A stretch of DNA of 64,000 bases, taken from contig CM073591.1 of NCBI GenBank assembly GCA_037074705.1, positions 159,816,532 through 159,880,531 on the forward strand, read 5' to 3'. The translations under genes and the position numbers were made by a program. The stretch comes from Zhengitettix transpicula. Taxonomy: Eukaryota > Arthropoda > Insecta > Orthoptera > Tetrigidae. This document shows, piece after piece, positions 49,890 to 61,740 of this stretch; position 1 is the stretch's first letter; every line of letters begins with the position of its first letter. Under the pieces are notes generated by a model. It searched no databases and had not been told where the DNA came from. It saw only the letters and a program-made list of their open reading frames with translations.

Positions 49890-50159
49890 GAAAGTTAAAA
49901 TAAAACCTATTTTGACGGTCTCATTTTTACAATTCAATATATTTGCTCGGTAGCTTTCAGTTTATCAGACGACGTGTTGTGGAGCACGTGAATATTTTTG
50001 TTACTACGTAGTACAGTGTACGGATTATTTTAAAATTATTCGCAGTTCTTCTATTTTAAATATCTTAGGATGATTATGGCACGTTAGTTGCGGAAATCTA
50101 CCGTACAAATATATTGAATTTTAAAAAGTGACCGTCAAAATAGGTTTTATTTCAACTTC
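49890..50159. repeat. inverted-repeat (MITE-like) element
   Basis: Arms of about 63 bases (49890-49953 and 50097-50159) are reverse complements with only a few mismatches; the clearest shared block is 'AAATAAAACCTATTTTGACG' and its inverse. The spacer is about 143 bases without coding. No hammerhead-like box is present, so this is a different kind of element from families A-C. Confidence 0.75.
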
Positions 50160-53136
50160 CTATAAATTTTATTTAATTTTCAAAAATGTATTTGATAAGT
50201 ATATAATTATGGAGTCATACAGATGTGTTTAATGTACGCAAAAATACATGATTTTTATAAAAAAATATGTGCATATGAAAAATCAAGCATTCTGCTTTTT
50301 ATTGAGATTATTTCAGCAGTTGCCACTTTATTGGTTTGATGGGAAAATATATTTTGAAACAATAAGAAATGACACTTTTTTAATTTAATTTTTTTATGCT
50401 TTCAGATTATTGAAATTAATGGCCATAAAAACGTGGAAAATAAAATAGCACTATTGTATAGATTATTACACGATTATCAGTTTACAAAGGAACTGATGTT
50501 ATAATTTCTTTATAATTCATCCCATATAATTACTTGGCTTTGAAACAATCATATACAATGAAATAAGAAGCTGATGAATATATACATTTGAATTTTATGC
50601 GAGAATCATTTACAAGAAGGAATGCTCATACTCAGAATTTCTTGAATTTATTTCTCTATATGTCATGAAAATACATTTATTTAGGTGACAATATTGGGTG
50701 ACGAATATTGATAATGTTAATTAACATATAGTTATATATATAAATTAATTAGTATAAATATTCATATCGCTGAATATATTGTTAATTTAAAAAAATTATT
50801 GTGTCGTGTCCAAAAACTAAATTGTAGACTGTCATTTTTGTCGTACCTCCATGATGATGAGAAGCAATAGGTCACGAAAATAATTACCATGTGGTGTACA
50901 CCTGTCGCAGAAACGAATCTTGACAAGGATATCAAATAAAAATGTTCTCACCGACGGACGTCGTCATCAGTGTTATTGTTTTCACAATTTACTTACTCAT
51001 CTGAAATTTAAAAACGATTGATGTAGTTCGTATACCGAAGGTTTATTCTAAATCAAGTCACATATTGCCAATTTTCTCTTAGTTTGAATAATATTTTTTT
51101 TAAAACTTATTTTGTTTATTAAAAAAATGAAAACGTGGATCCAAATATCTCTTCAGATAAAAATTTTAGTTCGAATGTAGGAAATGAAGCCAATGTTCAC
51201 TGACATCGTTAAAGTAATAGACTCCCCCCCCCCCCTAAACCCACGTTTTTAACTGTAATATCAGGTTATGAAACATCAATATCGTTATAATAGTAATCAT
51301 AAATTACTTCTTTCATTTTATTGTTTAGGAAACGGTTTTTTTATTTCACGTATCTTAATAAATAGATGTATGAATATTAACGTTCCGCTTCAATAATACA
51401 TTATTAGTTATCGGGTGTTCTACAGGAGAAGAAACCATCATAGACAGAAGAAGAATCCTATGTTCCGTTCGTGTTCGGGGTGAAATGTTAGTCCCAGATG
51501 AGACACAATTGTTTTCTATATCAGTGTTTGGACTGTCAGAGGCAAAATATGCTAACATTAGCAACTTTACAGTCTAAATTTCAGTACTTCACCAACTTAC
51601 CTTCTTAGAAAAATGAAAGAAACTATAACCAACACCTTATGGGATAGAAAAATTTACAAAAAACTGGTTTCGCGGCAGTAAATTGCTAAAAATTTGTAGA
51701 GTGATAGCAGTCACATTAGAAAGTGTTATCATATAATTATTCCATTTCACATACGGGAACGATTCGCGTTCAAATACACTAAAACGTGGATAATGCAATT
51801 AATTACCAAATCGAAGCGTCAAGTAGCAAGCCCCATTAAAGGCTAACAGCTATATTATTTACCAGGCTATAAAATATATTTAGAGTCTGTAATATGAAAG
51901 AGAGGAGAGGCGTAAACGTCTGTACCCCAGAGGGATGAAAAATTAAATGGTCAAGAATATTAAATTAGTGACAACAAACATTTTTTCTATTGGGGTGCAT
52001 TAAAGATTAAGAATATATTACATCTGTGCATTATCTAATTAACGTAGCTGTTAATTATTTAAGTAGGGAATATGTTTCGTATATAGTAATAAATGGCTTA
52101 CTATGTGTCCCTTTGTCACGATACAAGCGACCTCAATTACAATGCTACAAAACTTGGAACTTCTAGCAGCAGATTATCAAGAACAGTACATAAAGAAGCG
52201 CAGTCGGAGCCAAAGAAAATTATCTTTTCAGCTTACAATTATACACAGTGACCGATATTGAAATTTGTGCGGCCAGATCGTGATCAATACTTGGTTGTTA
52301 CGAATTTTTTAACGCAACCTCGAATTTGATAGATTTAAATGTATTTAATACTTTTTAAGTTAAATGAACATGAAACCATGGAAAAAATAAAGAGAAATTC
52401 AGATCAAGTAGGCAACTGACAAAGAAAAAGAGCTGGTTTGAGAACATCCCTGATAATGAGAAGAAAACCAGGTCAGCAAAATCCTGTGCGAAGTTCAAAA
52501 TGCCGCAACGTGAAAAATTTAAGAAATAGAATTCAAACGTGAAACGTCACAACTAGAAAGCAGTACGGTATACAGAGTGGTTGAAGAGAAATCACAAGAA
52601 ATGTAATCAGAGGCTTATAATAAACAACGGGCAATGAATACTGAACATAAAAAATAAATAAACGAATAATGAAAAGTCATAATTGATCTAACGTAAAATC
52701 ATTATCTATTCGTGAAATGGATTATGTTGGAGAGGGATTAATTTATTTGAGATACCAAAAGTGCGGAACTGGAGAGAAGTAACGATATATAATGTTAAGT
52801 TAGCAGGAACACTTCTACGATTAGGTACACTGTTTGTAGAATAAAACGCATGTGATATGCATTTTCGAACCAAGCGTTCAGAAGAAAGAGGTCAAGTAAA
52901 ATTTTTAAAAACAATACGGGCTAATGAGGCTATTTTTCACAGTAATCTTTTTTTCCACATTATCTTTCTAATTTCGCTATCTAAGGGAATATTCATGATT
53001 CAAATTCGATACCGCAGTTAATAAGATAAAGAAATAGAATGTTGAGTTCCGGGAAGAATTTCACTAATATATCCCATAAATGTTTAGCAAAAAATATTGA
53101 TAATTATGGATAACATGTGACTATATTATAAATCAA
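50160..53136. other. gene-less stretch
   Basis: No exon or RNA gene recognised. A 12-C run is at 51224-51235. Purine-rich DNA at about 52380-52640 has no usable frame. Confidence 0.4.
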
Positions 53137-53400
53137 TAAATAAATGGCCTTTAGTCAGGAAAGTAATTATAAAGTATATCACCAAAAGACATATTAAGGT
53201 CTTCTAGGACCGAAAATTTTCGGTTACAACAGGCAAGGCAGTAAAACCTTGCCTCTAAATTTACTCGTGGATTGTATACAAAATTATTAAAAATTTTCAT
53301 ACCTGATGAGGTTCTAGAAGAGGACGAAACGTCGTGTAAGGCTGTTTAATATATTTTTGCAATAAACTTTATAATTACTTTTCTGACTGAAGGTAATTTA
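53137..53400. repeat. family B inverted-repeat element
   Basis: Arms 'TCAGGAAAGTAATTATAAAG' (53155-53174) and 'CTTTATAATTACTTTTCTGA' (53367-53386) are inverted. The interior 'CGGTTACAACAGGCAAGGCA' recurs in the copy at 60.4 kb. The right arm has the best family B motif; the left arm keeps only the outer part and a GTCCTAGAAGACC-like piece. A (TA)n run abuts the right end. Confidence 0.75.
53299..53337 (+). ncRNA. hammerhead-ribozyme-like motif (family B)
   Basis: By-eye fold: stem I ATAC (53299-53302) with GTGT (53334-53337), one G-U pair. Box CTGATGA at 53303-53309 is the exact consensus. One extra G (53310). Stem II GTTCT with AGGAC (53311-53315 with 53321-53325), loop AGAAG. GAA at 53326-53328, palindromic ACGT at 53329-53332 as intermolecular stem III, C53333 at the cleavage position (GUC). 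All conserved core bases are present; the extra purine before stem II is the only departure. Confidence 0.5.
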
Positions 53401-54189
53401 TATATATATATATATTTATATATAATTATTTATGATATACGAATAAAGGATTTAATTATTAAAACCATAACAGACGAATGGTAGAATTAATCTCAGATGG
53501 ACTATTTCTGTGTGAAATTTGAAATGTCTGAGAACTGATACGAGATATTAATTAGAAACGTGTACAAACGACACGTTATGAAGCGAAAAGTAGTGTTTTT
53601 GGTTAAGAGTAGAAGATATCAGATGAGAAATGAGTTCAAGAGAATACGGGTGGTTCTGAATAGGATCCAAGAGTTCATAAGGACGACCACTTCATTGATA
53701 GGAGAGGATCCGACTACCCGGATGAAGAATGGAGGGAACCTTATCTAAGTGGAGCTACATCTTGATAAATATGTATAAACAGCTAGTAATATTTAACGAG
53801 TTTAACTTACATGTTAAAGAATTAACGTATGAAATAACTTATAGTATGGAACGCAAACGAATTTTATACAATTTGAATTTTCGCGGACGATTTTTGAGAT
53901 TTAATATAATTAAAGGCAACTGTTAGCTGCTGATATAGCGACTAAATATATCAAATGTGTTTCTAAACAGAAAATACAAAAACATTCTGTAAACCAAACA
54001 GGCAACACCTAAGCTGTGTATTTTGAGCTGATTTTAATCTTACAGCTCGTGTAATGAAATGGTCGGCCTAAATATCCTTGTAGATATTACCAAATACGAC
54101 GAATATGTAAAAATATAATTTATTGAAAAATGTAATATTTTTTGAATACGCTGGTAAGAGTGATTAGTGTTTCAGTTTTACTGTGTGAG
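53401..54189. other. gene-less stretch
   Basis: Begins with a (TA)n run. Two adjacent plus-strand frames (53560-53748 and 53729-53926) overlap but show no recognised family. Confidence 0.35.
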
Positions 54190-54480
54190 TAATTTTGAGG
54201 TTGAATATAAGAAGTTGTAGGCCGTGTGGTGTGGGATGCTGGTGGTGGACCACCGGCAGCAGCTAGGCGCGGCCCAGTCGATACACGGCCTCTGACGTCA
54301 CGTTTCTCCAGCACGACCCAATACCTTCCCTTCCCGCACGTGCGCCGCGCCAACGCAGCCAAAGATACTCCGACACCAAAGCTATTCACTGACAGTTGAC
54401 AGCAGCTAGAGGCGGACAGACAGAATTTACGTCGTTTCCGTGACATTTTCTCGACTGTTCTCCTGCGGGTGAACGTAGGT
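54190..54480 (+). promoter_or_regulatory. CpG-rich block, candidate promoter / alternative first exon
   Basis: An isolated GC/CpG-rich island in AT-rich DNA. It contains the full palindromic CRE TGACGTCA (54293-54300) and CACGTG embedded in GCACGTGCGC (54336-54345), followed by 'GCGCCAACGCAGCC'. A plus-strand donor-like AACGTAG/GTAAAA falls at 54479. A 139-codon minus-strand frame across the island is likely a composition effect. It could serve an alternative DGK theta transcript, another gene beyond the window, or be an enhancer. Strand is assumed. Confidence 0.4.
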
Positions 54481-57099
54481 AAAATATACTCCCAGCTGCT
54501 ATTTCTATTTTCTGAGTCAAAACAGATTTCAGTTACCACAGTTCTCTAAACTCACTGGAAACATTGCGAGATAACTAAAAGCAGAACAAAATATTGTTCT
54601 AAGAATGCCGATATTAATTAAATTGCAGATATTCTATTACGAAACGTCTCAAAATTTCCTATATATCAATTTCGAGGTGGATTTCCGTGGCAAATAAGTT
54701 TTCGTGCCATCATTATTTTATTTCAATATCGACTCAAAATGGAACAGCATATTACTAACGTATAATCTTATTGCTGATTCTCACATTTCTTTCCTTTCGT
54801 TTCAAGCAGTGTTGACGAGAGAAACATACAACCTATTATCGAAAGATTCGTCGAAAGATTGCTTAAATTTCGGCCAACAATCATCGTTACTTCTATAAAT
54901 ATTAATAGGCAGAAAAATAAGGTTAAAAGAAAAATGAAAACGGATGTTAAATTAAATATATTTTGATGAAATGATGTAGATTACGTGTTCAATGACAAAA
55001 AATTTAATTAAACAATGCTAAATAACACATACATATCATCATGCAGATGCATAAAAAATTCATATAATATTTAAATTATTTTTTGTTTATATTTATGAAT
55101 TATAGAGCATTATTTTAATTAAATATTTTGGATATTGAATATATACATCAAAATGTTTTAATATTCTCCAAATAACTTAATTGACATTACTAATTTTTGG
55201 ACGAAACGTCGTTAAATGTATAAAATTTTTATATGAATAAATTGAAATTTTTCATAAATTTTGTAGCCATATAGGGCTATTAATATTCATATTATACTTT
55301 AAGAATGCCTGATAGTTTTCAATTTAATTCATCTTTATTCAATCTTTCCCAATCGAATAGAAGATATTTTGATGCATTCAGCGTGCAGTTATTTATTGCA
55401 CAATATACGGGTCCTGTCATCTTTTCCAGGCTTTATTCACTACGTCCTTTTTGTGCTACGTTCCGGCGTTGTTAGCACGATTCGTTGTTATAAACAAACT
55501 TCTTTTGTCATTGTCATGCCTGAATTTCCGTTCCATTACATTTTAATCGGAAACTTTCATCTAATTTTAACATTTTGCGGACATGAAATTGTTACACATA
55601 ATGTGTATATGTTATGTACCTCTTAAAGTGTAATATATGGAAAATAATGTTAACGTAATATGGAAGTACCTGATTACACTTAACATAATTCTTCCATCGC
55701 TTCTTATTACGCTTCTTATCACGTCTATTTGTACTGTTAACTGAGGATTTTTTTATTCCTTTTCCATATCAAATTATTTGGCAACCAAAAATAGTGATAT
55801 ACAAAAATTATATCATCTTTATACGGACCTTAGTTTGGTCAGTTTCTTGATGAAATATTAATGCAACAGCTTGGTATTCCTGCTGAATTAAGACCAAAAC
55901 GTCTTTTGCTAGTTTTAAAATACTTCGGAGACTCTTGAATCTATACTATTCTAAATATGGGTCACTTTTTACTTACATACCCTAATATTCTATTTGCTCT
56001 TTCAGTAACGACTCTTCATATCTCTTCAAGTCACAGGATTATTTATCTCAGTTTTCATTCTGGGATTACTTTATAAACGATGACACAAGCAAAAATACGG
56101 TCTCGTTGTATCCTGTCTGAAAAGCTAAATGTTCAATTATTTTATTTGTAACTCCTAATTATTTGATATGGCAACATTGTTGTGTATATGTTAATTTAAT
56201 TTAATGCTCTCTAGAGCAGGTGAAATTTTTCTCTCAATTGTAAATTTTTTCTTAACAAGCTGAGTTGCGGCGTTACTCCGGTATTTATGTATCCCAATCT
56301 TATAATAGACATGAAAATGAATTAAGCTGACACTAATCTCTTGATAATTTTTTATATTTTATAATAAACATTTTTCCCCTCCGTATATCGACGAGTGCTT
56401 AACTCGTGACAACCGGCATTGGAAATCTCATTGTTTATCTCAGCAACAACTATAATTCGTCACTAATATGGTTCCTTTAGAACACTTACTTTCTCGTTTA
56501 ACACCGGTTTCCTGATCTTATAGAAGGGTTTTTGAAGGCAATTGTGAGTTGGTGTTGTATTGGCCGGATCCGCATTTTAAAATCTTCTCCTGTACATGAC
56601 ACTACGGGAGTGTCATTCGGCGACCCCAACAACGACGGATTCGACACCAATCTCAATCATTTTTACCAATATTACTATTTTACTATTCATCCTCACCACC
56701 GAAACCGAAAAGAGCTCATATTCCTATTGTATTACGGCACCAAATACTATTGAATGTACACAAATCTAGGCCGTTTTGAACATTTTATTATTAGCCTCGT
56801 CTCACCCGCAAGTTGAAGAGACATTAACCGGGTTTGGGAATATAATTGTTCAGAATTCCCGAAAATTACTGACACCAATCCTGGTCCCGAGTTATTATTA
56901 AACATTCCAGTTTCTCGTGTTACAAAGAGTGTTGTTGTTTCCATTACTGACTAGAAATGTTTTTGCTTTCCCTTGTACCTCATTTCGATTTTTTTAAAAA
57001 AGTGAACCGAGTGTTCTAATAAATTTCCTAATAGCCTATCGTGGATATTATAAGATTCAGCCCTCTGTATGTGATAAAATATATTTTATTTTTAATACT
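54481..57099. other. mostly gene-less stretch
   Basis: No exon recognised. It includes the family B-like fragment at 55110-55300. A weak motif-like string occurs at about 55880-55915 (CTGCTGAATTAAGACC, AAAACGTC). Short frames at 55369-55626 and 56532-56753 lack motifs. Confidence 0.35.
55110..55300 (+). repeat. family B-like solitary half element
   Basis: 'TTTTTGGACGAAACGTCGTT' (about 55194-55213) is the second half of the family B motif; GAAACGTC is at 55203-55210. The CTGANGA box is not recognisable upstream. The tail ending in 'GTAGCCATATAGGGCTATTA' resembles the outer arm of family B. Confidence 0.45.
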
Positions 57100-57920
57100 A
57101 GATGGGTGCTCAGCGTTGCTCGGGTATTTTTTAATAGCTCGGAAATTGAATTAAATCGACAGTAACCTCTTGGTCAGCACGTGATTTAACTGGAATCGAG
57201 TCCGGAACTTTTTTACCATTCCTGTCTAATGTATTAAAACGTGTTTCTTCCCGTTGCTCGACTGTTTCAGACGAACAGACTTGAGAATTGCGTATTCCAG
57301 CGGTTTCCAGTTTTGCTTCCCTTTTCTCGTCTGTTTCAGAACCTCGTGGTGCCTTTTTATTTTGTGCACGAGTTGTATATCGATCTATCGCTTGTTGGTT
57401 AGGTGGAATAATTCATTTTACAGCGAAAGTAATTCATTGTTACGACTATTACGAATTAATTTGAAAAAAGCAAATAAGATGCGTGATATGTACTATCTAC
57501 TATAATTTCACAATCAATAGCACTTCTATGTCACACATGAATTGAAGTGTCGCTGTTTCTATTGGATTCAAGTTTGTTCTGACAAGCGTGCTCACTCATA
57601 CACCGAAAACAAATGAACAGCCACTGAACTAGATGATATACAATCACTTGTGGAAAAGACTCGCGCGTCACCTATTGTAAAATGCTTGTACTACTTCAGA
57701 AACCTTCGTGGCGACTTGCGTGCCACCTATTGTAGAATTCTTATAACTGTGATGATTAAGGCCTAAAGGGGGAGAAGAAAGGGACCAACACTTCGAAAGG
57801 CCGACAGAAACCTTCGCGGGCGAACACGACTCACCAAAGTTGCATCGCAATCGGATGAAGGATATAGAAACTCATAGGACTACGGAACAAGAAAGATAAT
57901 TCCTGTTTATACATACGGAT
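57100..57920 (+). repeat. retroelement-like repeat, longest copy of the 'CGACCGTTTT' type
   Basis: Starts near 'TAGATGGGTGCTCAGCGTTG' / 'CTCGGGTA', a phrase type often seen at the start of widespread arthropod interspersed repeats, and ends near 'CATCGCAATCGGATGAAGG' / 'ATATAGAAACTCATAGG', a typical end phrase (general knowledge, by eye). Two related phrases 'GTCACCTATTGTAAAATGCT' and 'GCCACCTATTGTAGAATTCT' repeat inside. No functional frame; the 83-codon frame at 57254-57505 has no motif. Confidence 0.4.
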
Positions 57921-58319
57921 TGGAACAGTTTCGCTTTGCTACTAGAAACTCAGTCGTATATAGTACTATTGAGTAGAAGGTGGCATTAGAAATAACAAGC
58001 TTTGAACAAATATTGTCTGCTTGGTGTTTTTTAACACTGATATATTTTTATATCCACGATTACGCGATTACACGATTACGCGAACTTCTACGTTCTTCAT
58101 GCCGTAGGGTTATCTATCGGAGAGTAATTGAACATATTCAATTTCACGTCGGCTAAGCTATAAATGTTTCTAACTACATAACTAAGGTTTAAAACATTCA
58201 AGATTTGAACTGAATTAACAAAGGCCAGTTTTACAGTTAATTTCATCCTACTTGTCTATAGTATACTTAATTTAACGCACGGTTACTTAAATGGTAAAAG
58301 GTTAAGGTAAATATTTATT

Positions 58320-58455
58320 TATTATAAACACAAACTTAGAGATGGAGGTATTTCGCGGTGACTGGAATTTATAAATTTCTCTCCGGTTTCCAACCTATTT
58401 TTAGAATTTCTCAGTGACGTTTCGATGGCTGGAACCTCTTTCTTCTTCAGGCTGA
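58320..58455 (-). repeat. family B-like solitary arm with hammerhead-like motif
   Basis: On the minus strand: CTGAAGA (complement of 58444-58450), then a spacer with GAGGTTCCAGCCAT, then CGAAACGTCA (GAAACGT is the complement of 58417-58423), followed by a tail containing 'TAAATTCCAGTCACCGCGAA'. Stem I does not pair well. No opposite arm. Confidence 0.5.
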
Positions 58456-60384
58456 CCATATTTTTAACCTTTACTTCATTTAATTCTGCGCATAATGTTT
58501 CGTAGATTATCAGAGTACACTTGTCTAATTTTATCCAATTTTCGACTTTAAAATTTGATTAATGACTGTGAAAATATGTATGAAAGATGTTTGTGTGTAT
58601 GTTCCGCATACAAATTTAAACGCGCGGAACAATGTTCCTTCCTACCTGGAAACAAACCCTGTGTGACTGTGACCACATGTATTGAAGAAGCGATAGCCTG
58701 ATACGTAATGAAAGGTGTATTTTACTTGACCAGTTGCTGTTACTCATATTTAAAAACATAAGAAAATTCATCTCACAAGGTGAAATATGTCGCCAAAATT
58801 TAAATTGATGGATGCTCGCTTACAAATTTTTTAATGAAACAATTGTATGAGATATAGTTTGAACCATTAAACACTACTCACTCTGATGATTGGTTTTGGT
58901 TAATGGAATAGGAATTTATTCATCCATTATTCTATTAAATATCACGATCATCGTCCACCCTATGTAATAATTCGGCAGTAAGGCTCTGGTTTCAAACTGT
59001 TGCCCAATAAAACAAGGTATAGGATTATCTTCTAAAGTTACATTACGTGGTTGAATGGATCTCTATTTTACTAATTTCAGCTGGTAATATACAATGGTGA
59101 ATGAAGTCTTAACCTTTGTGATGAAATCGAAGCAGGAGGATGGAGTTATTCGAGACACTTCAGATAGTTTCTATATTCCACGTCATTCAGAGAGTCAAAG
59201 CTATATTTTAGAATGAAGAACGTTTAGATCATGCTCTCCTAAGCGATCTTCACGCTTAAAGTAAACTAAATGGACATAATTAGCTTAAAGGATTTAATAT
59301 GTTTTATAAGAGGAAAAAGTTATATAAATCCAGACAGTGAACGGCGGTGCGTCGCGATAGTACGTTTCCGTGAACTGAACAGATCACAGACCATTATCGA
59401 TGGCTGTTATGGGTAGTTGGTCATTCATTATGTAATATCACGATTCAAGTGGTAATAGTTTCATTGTCGAAAAATTTACGAAGGCCCATTACCAGCTGGT
59501 TTTAAGCGAAACTTAAACCCATTAAACCATCCATGTTCCGGTGTTTTAGGCTTCGCTTAATAATTATAGCTTTTTACAAAACCAAAAATAAATTTCTGTC
59601 AATATTTTTTAAGAAATCTATTTTTAAATATTCAACGATTTTGGGTAAATATTAATTAATGCGATACATTCTAATAAGTTATGAGACAAACAAATTTATT
59701 TTATATTTCATTTTGAACAAACAGATTAAATTGTATATTTATCGAAACAGAATTTTGACAACTAAATTGCAAAAAGGTAAATTGTCATCAACGATAAATG
59801 TGTTTTATATATATATATATTTGCTAAGTAAACGATGAACAGTTATGAATCGAGTTCGACAATGCGTTTTGTCCGCGATTAAAACGTTTAACACCAATTA
59901 ATTTCGTTGGCACATGGAATGTGTTTCGTTGCTTCGATACTCTTAAGTAGTTCGAATTGTACCGTTTCCACGATAAATAGCCAAAAAGTGAAAGTCCTGA
60001 GAAGCGCGTGGAACACGGCTATTTATTAACCGAGGTTCTATAAATATTCCAGCGCTGGCCCTTGCCTAATGCGATTCTGCCTTCCATGGTTTGGACAGAA
60101 TCCACCTTTTCATTTACAAATCTCGCTCTTCGCTATGTCTTCAGTTAGAATACAGGAAGAACTTCCCCACAACTTGAGATAAGCCTGCCACATCCTGTCG
60201 CTGCCAACACGAAACGTAAAGGTTAAATTTTGAGTTCTTATTTAAAGCAGCAATGATTTGGAAACGTTAAGCTACAATGTTTAAGAAAACTGGCATAGGT
60301 TTGATTTTTATCCCGATTAATGTCTGCACCTTTGGTAACGTGTATCATCCCTAACTATTTTCTGATTTATAAGAAATCCTATAC

Positions 60385-60690
60385 ATAAATATACGGCCTT
60401 GAGTCAGAAAATTAAGTAAATTACCAAATATGAAAATAAACAACGGTTTTTCCACTTTTAAATAATTTTGTATATAAAAACTGATAAAAGTTATTTCTTC
60501 GGTTACAACTAGCAAGGTAGAAAAACTGCCTCTTAATTTTTGTATTATTTACAAACAAAATTATTGAACTAGAACAGATTCTAAAATAGGACGAAACGTC
60601 GTTTATTTATTTTTTTGTTAAGAAAAGTCAAGGCCATATATTTATTTATATTATTATAAATTTCAGATATGTTTTCATCATTATTATCAA
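60385..60690. repeat. family B inverted-repeat element
   Basis: Left end 'AAATATACGGCCTTGAGTCA' and right end 'CAAGGCCATATATTTATTTA' are inverted. The interior has 'CGGTTACAACTAGCAAGG', shared with the 53.1 kb copy. The plus-strand motif is reduced to 'AATAGGACGAAACGTCGT' (60583-60600). The DNA just outside the right end ('TATTATAAATTTCAGATATG') is also found outside the 61.4 kb copy, so the true element may be longer than the inverted repeat. Confidence 0.7.
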
Positions 60691-61057
60691 AAATGCTCTC
60701 AATATTTTGAAAGTAATTAAAAGTTTATTGAAACGTTGCTATAATTGTAAATGGTGAGCTGTTATATTATTTTATAATCTAAGAAATATTGTAATCAGTG
60801 ACTCTGACATTGATGAAAAACCACCTTACCGATGTAAGTCAGTGAGAATTTTTCTTTTCGTTACCGTTGGTTTCACAGAACGATCGCTCGGGGGGAAAAA
60901 CTGCAAAAACTAATTAAGAGAGATAGTTATTCATTTTTTCTTATTTATATTATCGAGAATACATCTTTTTAGGATGTCATATGTAATTAATATTCAGAAT
61001 ATAAACACGTAAACAGGTGTACATCCAGATGTATAGGTAAATACATGCACAGATGAT

Positions 61058-61059
<2 letters not shown>

Positions 61060-61093
<34 letters not shown>
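61060..61093. repeat. (AT)n microsatellite
   Basis: A simple AT run of about 16-17 units. Confidence 0.9.
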
Positions 61094-61096
<3 letters not shown>

Positions 61097-61405
61097 CAAA
61101 TACATTTTGAATAAGACGGGAATCAATTATTTACTGCTACCCAAGTTCTTTAAAAATTTTCCATTTGAGTTAATAAATAATGCCTATCACTTCTTGGAAA
61201 AGCAGTAAAATATCGAGATTTGCTTCGCCTTTAAGTAATCAAGAAATATAAGTGAGAGGATTTTTTAGAAAATAATATATTGTTAAAAAGTGATTTATAG
61301 CAGTATTAAATTCAATGATTTACTTGATCTTTGACTTAAAATGAATTTACAATTATTTAGTCCAAGTCAATTGGAACACATTCATTTGTGTCATAATGAA
61401 ATTGT

Positions 61406-61740
61406 ATAAATAAATAAATATACCGCCTTGAAAATTATATTTATTAACAAATATTAAATTTACCTTATTTCATTCTCTGATAGGACCTCGTCAGGTAGTC
61501 AGTTTTTAATAATTATGTATATAATTCATGCATTTATTTTTCATTTCTGTTGCATCAGGCACGGCTGAAGAATCTAAATTTTATGAATGAATTATAAACA
61601 AAATTATTAAATAACATCACACATAAAGAGGTCCTGAAACAGAACTAAATAAGGTAAAATTAATTTTTGTTAATAAACATAATTTTCTGGCTCTAGGCCG
61701 TATATTTATTCACTTGTATTATTATAAATGTCAGATATTT
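61406..61740. repeat. family B inverted-repeat element
   Basis: Ends 'AAATATACCGCCTTGAAAAT' and 'CTAGGCCGTATATTTATTCA' are inverted. The minus-strand box is CTGACGA (complement of 61488-61494), followed by GGTCCTATC and GAATGAAATAAGG, so the GAAAC box is eroded; the right arm has 'GAGGTCCTGAAACAG'. The extension beyond the right end matches that of the 60.4 kb copy. Confidence 0.65.

Noticed and set aside
50870..50950. String with CACCTGTCGCAGAAACGA and GACAAGGAT near 50.9 kb
   Set aside because: It has pieces that resemble family A, but in a different order and without a CTGANGA box; similarity is too weak to list as a copy.
54120..54539. 139-codon minus-strand open frame in the second GC-rich block
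   Set aside because: Its length is explained by the local lack of stop codons in GC-rich sequence; no domain, signal or coiled coil stands out. An exon of unknown identity cannot be excluded.
55860..55930. CTGCTGAATTAAGACC / AAAACGTC string
   Set aside because: It resembles the family B motif but lacks the GA of the CTGANGA box and any flanking arm; mentioned only as a weak echo.
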